A stretch of DNA of 64,000 nucleotides from Prostheceraeus crozeri (taxonomy: Eukaryota > Platyhelminthes > Polycladida > Euryleptidae): the NCBI GenBank assembly GCA_907163375.1, contig CAJQUW010001737.1, positions 124,001 through 188,000 on the forward strand. Reading direction: 5' to 3'. Every line of letters starts with the position of its first letter. The stretch's first letter is position 1. The notes under the pieces were generated by a model, which was not told the origin of the DNA, did not search any database, and saw only the letters and a program-made list of their open reading frames with translations. The translations under genes and the position numbers were made by a program. Shown here in pieces: positions 53,056 through 62,000 of the stretch.

Positions 53056-56000
53056 TTACCTATTTATCAAATCTCAACAGATGTAACCACCACGAGACAT
53101 GTTTCGGCCTGTTGGGCCTCATCAGTCGTGGGTAGGTTTGTCCTCTTTGTCCTCTCCCACGAAACATGTCTCGTGGTGGTTACATCTGTTGAGATTTGAT
53201 AAATTTATCAATTGCCAGGTTACTTGTCTAAACATCTATTTATATATATATATATATTCGTAATTATTTCTTATTTTATACCGCTACTTGATTGATAATT
53301 GGGAATCTTTCCCCGACCGCACATTTCAATCAAAATTTTCCAATTTTGAAAATTTACCGGTGAAAATACCTATTACCGACTGCAGTGATAGACGTCTTTT
53401 TGTGTGAGATGGAATAAAAACATCGTAATCATATACGTTGGCCTTCCTATTCTCATCTTGAATGGCAGAAGTCTACCCAAATTTGATCAAAAACATTGTT
53501 GTTCCACTAACTACTCGCAATTTATAAATTAGTATATGTATAAGATATAAGCTACTGTAATAATCTCATACACTAACGTGGTCGTTCATTGACAAATCTT
53601 GAAGAGAGATGCAAAAAGGAAAATGTTTTTGAACGTGATTGCATGCTCTTAAACACAAGAGGGGTCTTAAATCCATCATTGCTTTGTCAATGATGGTTTT
53701 GACGTATCTAAAACGATGTTCGGGTTGGAAGTGTACCTTAATGCAATTCTGTTCAAAGTCGATGCCATTTCTTTCAGCTTCATTCATTTGTATTCAATTC
53801 GTCAAGTGACAGATTCATCGACCAATGACGCTAATGCTTGGCATTGATTTTTTAATCCTATTCACCTCTCGTGTGCACTTGTGTGATGAGAAAATGAGAA
53901 CAATGGAGAATTTAGTGCTGATTGAGGTCATGGCCATAGATATTTCATGCACAGATAATCCTTAGACTAAAATCTGAGATAAGTTATTTCGAGAACGGTG
54001 TAAAGCGAACAAAGTCGATGAAATAACTAACACTGGATTGCTATTTGCCATACATGTAATTCTCAACTACCTAATTTGAAAATTTTAATAGAACTTGACT
54101 TTTTTTAAATAGAGCTTGACTTATTTTAAATTGAACCTGACCTATTTTAAATTGAACTTGACTTATTTTAAAATTGAACTTGACTTATCTTAAATAGAAG
54201 TTAAAAAGTGGTAGATCGCCTCACTTTAGGCTTCGCTTACTGCTGTGTTTGTAGCTTCAGTAGGTCCTCAAAGCTTGATATTGGTATTTCTACTATCCAT
54301 GCATTTAAACTATTCTCTTCAGAGTCCTGGGACGATCCCACAGAAACAGTTTTAGATAGTGAGTTGTAAGTGACAATGCAAATGTCAATAAGTGAGTGAC
54401 ACTGTCAGTGATTTGTTAGCCGAACAGTATTTCTGTGTGGTCGCCCCTATGGTGAATACGACAGGAATACATATATATGCCAATGCACTATTGGAAATAA
54501 GCCATTGAATTTCAAATTCACTTTGCATTTTTGGCCAGTCACGATTGAGACTACACGAGTGGTCAGACAAGGAGGAAAGCGAGCGAGAAAGAGAGACGAG
54601 GAGAGAGATTTCACAATTGAAAATCACACAATCAAAATACAGGCATAGTTATTTCGTTTGAGTTTGCAAAACTGACTAACTAACTGAGACATACCTGACT
54701 TGATCAACTTTCATGTTATTTTATGCTGAAGCTCGTAAAAATCAAATTTAAGGATCCGTGATGAAAAACAGGAAGAAATTATCACACATAATACTGAAAA
54801 TTAATAGAAATACAAAAGGATCAGAAAAACAGAAGCATAAGTCTTAGAAGAATAAGTAAATGCGACGGAGCTAATTAATTTTTCTTTTTTTTAATCGCGA
54901 ACTTGAAGAATAACTATTTGTAACAGCAAAAGCCAAAAAAGAAAGAGAACATAGCATAATTGCCACACACTGACATTCTCAAATGTCGACTTTTACGTAG
55001 ACAGTCAGGAACCATCTTATGTAGTAGATAAGATGGATTACGTTCACATGTATTAAAAACTTTGATTGCTTGCTTCTCAAAGACCGATGAAATGTGATGG
55101 AATGATCCACGAATCTAATCGGCTCCGCACATCAGTTGATGTGCACGTTTTTGAAAACGATCTAATTTAGACGCAAGCATTTCAAGAAGATTACCAAAGA
55201 CACTTAAAAAGCATTATTAGATTTTTAATGCAAGAGAAGCGATTAAAGATAATGCAGTTATCATGCTGCACAATTATCAATTATCCATTTGACAAAGCAT
55301 TCTTTATAGACATCGAATATCGCTTTGAAGCACGTTTTAAGATATCACTTATTTGGTCATTCCATGACAAATTTTCAGAAGAACAAAATGCAAGTTCACG
55401 GAATACAGAAAATACGTGAAAACTATGCAAAAATACATAATTGATTTAATGATAAATGATGACTCGGCCACATGGAAGAAAGGCTCTGTGCCTGATGTGC
55501 TTCTGAGTATAAACAAAGTTCATTTATTTTTATTGCATTTAGACTACATTTAACCAACTACATTCGGCACTTAAACACAGGTACATGTACATGCATTTAT
55601 CATTCGCATCTGCGTCAACTGCTGCTTATAAATTATTCCGAAAAACTACAAAGTGTAATTTGACAAGGTGGCATCCTAATAATGTATAAAAAATGTTTGA
55701 CTTATCTCTGAATTTATCTACAATGGTGAACTGCTTGAACTTTTGAAAACAAAAGTCAGAAGTGGCTAAGTTCTTATATGAAACCTCTCCGAGTACTCTT
55801 TTTGGTACTTATGGGTTATCTCCCCCACGTTTTCAAATTTGTCTAAAATCTGTAAAAATTAATCATTCGTCACAAAATTTCAAAGACACGTATTTGAATG
55901 TATTTTCTACCTACAAAACTTTATGCAGATCGGACAAGTACTTTTTGCATTCGAGACGACAACGTGAAGTGTAGCGATGTCAATAGCTTGATCTGACTTC

Positions 56001-59000
56001 GCCTGACCTCATCGCCGGAGCAGAAAGCACTTGATGCCAACAAGGTCATTTCCCGTAAACTCGTTAAGTGATGATGACCGGGCCACATTCCTTACACCAA
56101 CATTTTTAGCTTAAGAAAGGTGTAGCAAGGTAGTGGCCGCTAGATGATTTCAAATTGCAGCGGATGAGACGAAAAGGGAGAGAGAGCAATGCACACACGA
56201 GTAACAGTAATGCGTCGAACAGACGAATTCGGATCAAGCTATTGACATCGCTACACCTCACGTTATCGTCTCGAATGCAAAAAGTACTTGTCCGATCTGC
56301 ATAAAGTTTTGTATGTAGGTAGAAAGTACATTCAAATACGTGTCTCTGAAGTTTTGTGACGATTGGTTCATTTTTGCAGATTTTGGACAAATTTGAAAAC
56401 GTGGGGGGAGATAATCCATATGTACCCTCTTTTTATACACCGACTACGCCCTCTTGAGAATTGCAGCATGTGAGTATGGTATACCAATCTGCCAGATCAA
56501 CCAATATACCAAATCAACGCTTTAACACGCCGACTACTGTTTGAATTATATATATTGCGATCATTGAAGTAGAGAAATCATAGAAATTGACTCATGGAAT
56601 TTTAATGCAAATTCATTCATTTCTATGACTCATGATGAAAATCAGCTGTTGAGACATGGTTGAGTTGACAGCAGTTTTTGTCGCATTCTCATTGACATAG
56701 AGGACTTAGTGTCCTATCAAACGACACTTTCAAATCCTGCTTACCATTGAAATCAAATTTTTCAAAAAATTGCAGTTGATGTCACTCTATTTCTTCCGAT
56801 TTATTGTTACTACATTTACCAATATGCTTCTCTGGTATCTGTAAGTATTTTCTAAAATAAATTGGCACCCATGCATTCCCAACCGTTCATGATTTGAAAT
56901 TTTAGGATTTTTAGATTTTTTTCTTCATTCTGATGTACTTCACTGTAGAGAAAACAGCAGGTTTCTACACCTAGGCAAGGGAATTTTGTACTTTCTTCAA
57001 ATGATAGGAAATGTTTGGTTTGTCGATCTCTGCATGCGGAGGATTGCGTGTCTGCAATATCATTGTGTGAAAAATTAGTGACTTCTATCCAAGTTTAATC
57101 TTAGATATCATACATTGAATTATTATACATATTTATTATTTGTTTGCCCTTTCAGTGGGTCAAATTCAAAAACATTTGACAGCATATCAGCAAAAGCAAA
57201 AAGAAGGCTACTGAAAAAACATGAATGAATATTTAGCAATTCGAAAACTAGAGCAAATTTTCGATAGGGAAAACAAAGTTATTCATTCAAAAATGTCACT
57301 TCTAGCAACTAAGTTCATCATTAAACAACTACCTGATGCGGTTATTATAAAAAACAAAGAGTAATTTTTTATTAATATAGTAAGTGCATCTGTCCATATT
57401 TTAAATATGCAAGCAACATGCCTTGTAATCAGTAACTTGCCCGGCCAATAAAATGCTGCGCAAATTATCTCATCTCTCTCAGAGCTTTTTTTATGACTTG
57501 TTCTGTGCAGAACTCGCTGGCCTTGAACTGCTTTCATTGAACAATTCTTAGGAACAAACAGGGAAGCTCATATTTTAGCCAACAATGTCTCGTGATTATT
57601 GACATGATTGCCGAACTAGCAAATTTTACTCTTATTTTAAATAATTATATGACTTTAAAAAATTTGCCTTAAAAAATTACTGCCTATCGGTTAAACCGAT
57701 TCAAACCCTCAAATACCAATACTTTGAAGACGATGATGTTCATTTGCCGATTGAACACTTGAAGTGAGAAGAAATCTCCCCGATAGACACCATGGAGAGT
57801 AGTTCTATTTATGACGTCATTTGCTATGGTCATTTGCCACATGTCTTTATCCGACATCATATTATGTTGGCAGTAGACCATTATAGTATCACGGCAATAG
57901 CACAATTGGACTTGGTAACTTAGTCATTTCGAATTTTCAGTGATTAATAAATAGTTACTTCTGCTAACTGCCATGAAATGAATGTCTCTTAATATGCTTG
58001 CTGAGTTCAGTCGATTTTTATATTGACACGCTTAACTAAAGTGGAAACTCTTTCCATCTCATTTCAGCATCAAAGTTGAATGTGAGACTATTTCATCCGT
58101 CGGCAACTGATCTCAAGGTCACATGGAAGAGCTTTGAATCAGATGGCGCTCTTCCAATCGTCCGTTATCTTGCTGGACTTCTTCCAGCAGAGAATCTGAC
58201 TTTCCTGGGTACTTGCAGTGATGTAAGTACATTTCTACATCTATTTCATCTATCACTATTAAATTGCCGAATTGCCCTACGTTCTCCTGTTGAAATGAAG
58301 CTTTTCGGATTAATTGTTTGACACGTTATACTGTTTATGCGTCGACAAGTGATGACAAGTATGTTGAAATGAAGTGTTGAAGTGTTAGTAGGATATGTAA
58401 GCTTACGATTTCCTTCCATTTTTATCAGTGAATATACGAAGAGAGAGACATTGTGAATTTTTTAAGAACTGTTTAATTCTATGCTTACAACAAGAATGCT
58501 GTAAAGCTGTGGCTTCCTCATTGCATGACAATCAGCGAACACTTGAGAAGTTACGAGATTGTTATTCAAACGGTTGTCAAATATTCGATCCATGGTCTCC
58601 TCTTCGATTACTCAGAAGGGAAGTACCTTATCATCAAAATCAGACATGAAGGGCAGACGATGTTGAGTTTCCAGAGAAATTCGTACACATTTCTCTGCAA
58701 TCTTGTATAGCTGCTGCTGAGAAGGATGTTCTTTATCGGTAATACTTGTGTATCATGATCTGAATTTTTCAAACCAGAAAGAATCATAGCAATCTAAGCA
58801 TTTTTGTAGGAAATCAGAGACGAATAGAGGAAAGATTTCTTTATCTCCAATAAATTGCAACTCTCTTCCTGCACAATAAGTTAGTGGTTGTATTATTATT
58901 TTGTGTGCAATTGCGCTTCAAACCGATCCGATTAAATAAACATAATCGGCGGTTGGTCTAATTTACTGGTCTCGTGACCACTGATACAAAAATAGATTTC

Positions 59001-62000
59001 ATGTTTAATGTGAGACTGCTTGATAATTTCTAACGGGGATGTGCTGTTTCATGTGATCCTGAATCGATTTCTACCTGCTTTTGCCAATGAATATGAAGGG
59101 CGAACAAAGAACGCAGTCGTCGCCAAAATAGTCTTACTGGATGAGGACGGATGAATGTTTTGCTCCTCTGAATAAAAGACAGCGTCTCACAGCCTGCTAC
59201 TAGCCGCCAATAACGTAATTCTGTCATTTTCATACATTTGTTGCCCGGAATCCCAGCCAGACTTCAAGTGCAAAATATTTCGATTTTGATCTCAAGGATT
59301 AGTTAATAGGCATCACAGCAAATATAAAAAAACAAAGAAATGCACATGGATGCGAAAAAATGAGATAACTAAAGAGTTTATGCAAATCAAGCGGTGAACT
59401 GATTCTCGAATTTTAGCCTACTTTTGCGTTCTTGATGCATGAGTCTGGTTGTGAACAGAGGTGTGAATATGATAGAGACACTATTTTAAGGTATTTTCTG
59501 TCGGTGATGGTCTATCGTGTGTGTGACGGCTGTGTGAAGTCATCATACAAAATGAGTACACTTCCTCAAACGCTTCAACTTATATCATTTGACCACTTCA
59601 AATGTGATTCATCTGGTTTCAGTACCTCCATCCAGAGAACACTGAGGAAATATTCCTCCAAGGACTTCTGGATCTTCGCACCGATACTATGGCGGTCTGG
59701 ACGGATCTCAATCTCACTCACAACGACCGTTACTCTGTCGTTGTTGTCGGCATGGACGAAGCAGCCAACTGCGGAATGGCGAATGCCACGTTTACGGTGG
59801 ATCTGACCCCACCACGTCAAGGACGCATTCGCGTAGGGCCCTACTTTGATATGGTGAGTATGATTCCCTTCCTATGAAGTCCAAGGACATTGTAGGCACA
59901 TGCTCCTATTTCTGAACATGATCCGTGAATGTCAAAAATATTGCTTCATTCTAGGTTGCTTCATTATTTTCTAGCTACGCGTATTAAGTACTAGGTGATG
60001 CAATGATATACAAGTATGTACATGTAATGGATAAAAGTTGTAACGGAGATCTCTAGTGTCGGGTGATGGGTATCCACCCATCCCTCAATTTGAGTAAATT
60101 TAGGTTGCTTTCAAACAATTTCAAAACTTGATATGTCTTACTGATATCGTTAATTGAGATTCTTTCCTTTGTCTTTATTTCATGCTGTTGTCACTGTAGT
60201 AGCCAAAGACAGTGGACAGTCTTTGACAACACCCGGCATCTGATTGCTATATGAATCTGGAAATAAATGCAGCAGACATATACGCACATGTACACGCCGG
60301 CCTAAAATTACAATGTATATAAAGTTTCCTAGAAGGAACAAACCATGATATCTCACTATTGGATCTTCAGTTGATCTTATCAAAGACGTAAGTGCAAAAT
60401 GAAGAGCAAAAAAGAGTAAAATTCAAATTTAAACTCTTGAAATATAGATGCTGTTGGTACAGTCAAAGCCTTCAGAGACTATTTCAACATTTCTTTGTGC
60501 ATTCAGTTCCTAACCTGGATTATCAAAACCCAATTTCATGAAATCTATTTGTCTCTTCTGTTTCAGAAAATGGCCTTCGCCGCTAAGAGTGGCTCTATCA
60601 CAGTTGAATTGCGGGATTTCAAGGATCCGACCTCAGGAATTGAGGAAATTACTCTGTCATTGTTGTCCGCTCCGACCTGTGTCCTCAATATCTCCCTCAC
60701 TGACATGCAGCCCGTCCTAGACTCTCAAGGACCTGTTATCGCTGTCCTTAAAAACGAAAGTGTAGCCACTGACAGTGTTGTCCATACATTCTTCGACCTT
60801 AGCTTGCAGGTAATTTTCTTTGACCTTCAAATCAGGATACCATGATCATAGAAGCCAATAAATCACTCTCTGTTGCGTCAAAGCGCAGAAGTCGATGATC
60901 AACTCTCTGTGGTGTTGAATCGTAATCGATAATCAACTCTCTATCGTGTTGAGGCATAGAAGTCGATAATCTAAAAAGAAGCTAAAAGATGCTAAAAGAA
61001 ACAGAACTGGAACTGATTATTTGGAATCAGCACTATTTGATTGGTCCATGAAGCATTATCTGACTCTTAATTTACCACATAAAGATATCGCACCATTATT
61101 GAAAATGTTGTGTGGAAATCATAATTTGGCTGTAAGAACAGGAAGTTATAGAAATAGGTTAGAATATGAAGAAAGAATATGTTGTTTGTGCAATGATAGA
61201 ACAGTAGAAACTGTATTTCATTTCATTTGTGAGTGCTCAGTTTACGGAGATAGCAGATCACGTTACACACCATTTCTTATTAATGTTTCGAAACTAGATT
61301 TCTATGGTATCCTACAAAAACTAAATATGGGAAGCGTTACAAAATTAAGTAAATACATCAAAGCTGCAAATGACGTCAGAACAAACGCTATTTGCAATCA
61401 CACAAATTCAGTTGGAACAGTGATTGATTAACTGAATGCTACTTACCTACATGCCACAAAGAGCGAGACATCGCATTAGAAATCTCAGTCTAATTTACGA
61501 AATCTAGCTCATTCGAGGTCCGGAACGATTTTATCAACTTAACGTATTGTTTAGCAATTTACGCTCCTTTACAGGTGAGATCATTTACATTACTCTTTGT
61601 TGATTCGATTCATGTTGTATACGTTGCTCGATTACATGAATAAATTACATAATAAATATTCTGTTCCGGACCTCGTAATATTTAGGATTAAATAAATTAA
61701 CATAAATCATGTTGGGATTCCGTAAAATAATAAGAGTTTTTAATAGCTTCATGCCGTTTATTGCTCGATATAATAGCTGTATTATACTCCATTGATTCAT
61801 GATGATATAGTAACCATTGAATTACATATACACCATTGACTGTCATCTCCTTCCAGTGTTTTCAATATCTAATGACCATTTGCCATTATTCTATCATTTG
61901 TAAATATCATATTGCATCACCGTATCATCGTACCTAATCATCTCGTTTTCCACTTTTCACTGTATCATTCATCTTTTCACTGTACATTGCATCACCTAAC

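Larger units (their letters stand above)
52886..54215. mobile_element. Foldback-type element with repeat-bearing inverted ends
   Basis: The left end has ctttttaacttctatttaa followed by several copies of an 'aataagtcaagttct' motif (to about 52980). The right end (54063-54215) is the reverse complement with four or five copies. Tandem-repeat inverted ends are typical of foldback/Galileo-like elements. The interior carries a (TA)n tract, the hammerhead palindrome and about 900 bp of non-coding DNA. No transposase is seen. Confidence 0.6.
50093..58067 (+). other. Intron 16 (8 kb)
   Basis: Hosts the nested Cys-rich gene, the foldback element with the hammerhead ribozyme, a degraded LINE and a Merlin-type MITE. 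The blocks 50093-51100, 54220-54870 and 56430-58060 show no convincing gene or RNA. Confidence 0.65.
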
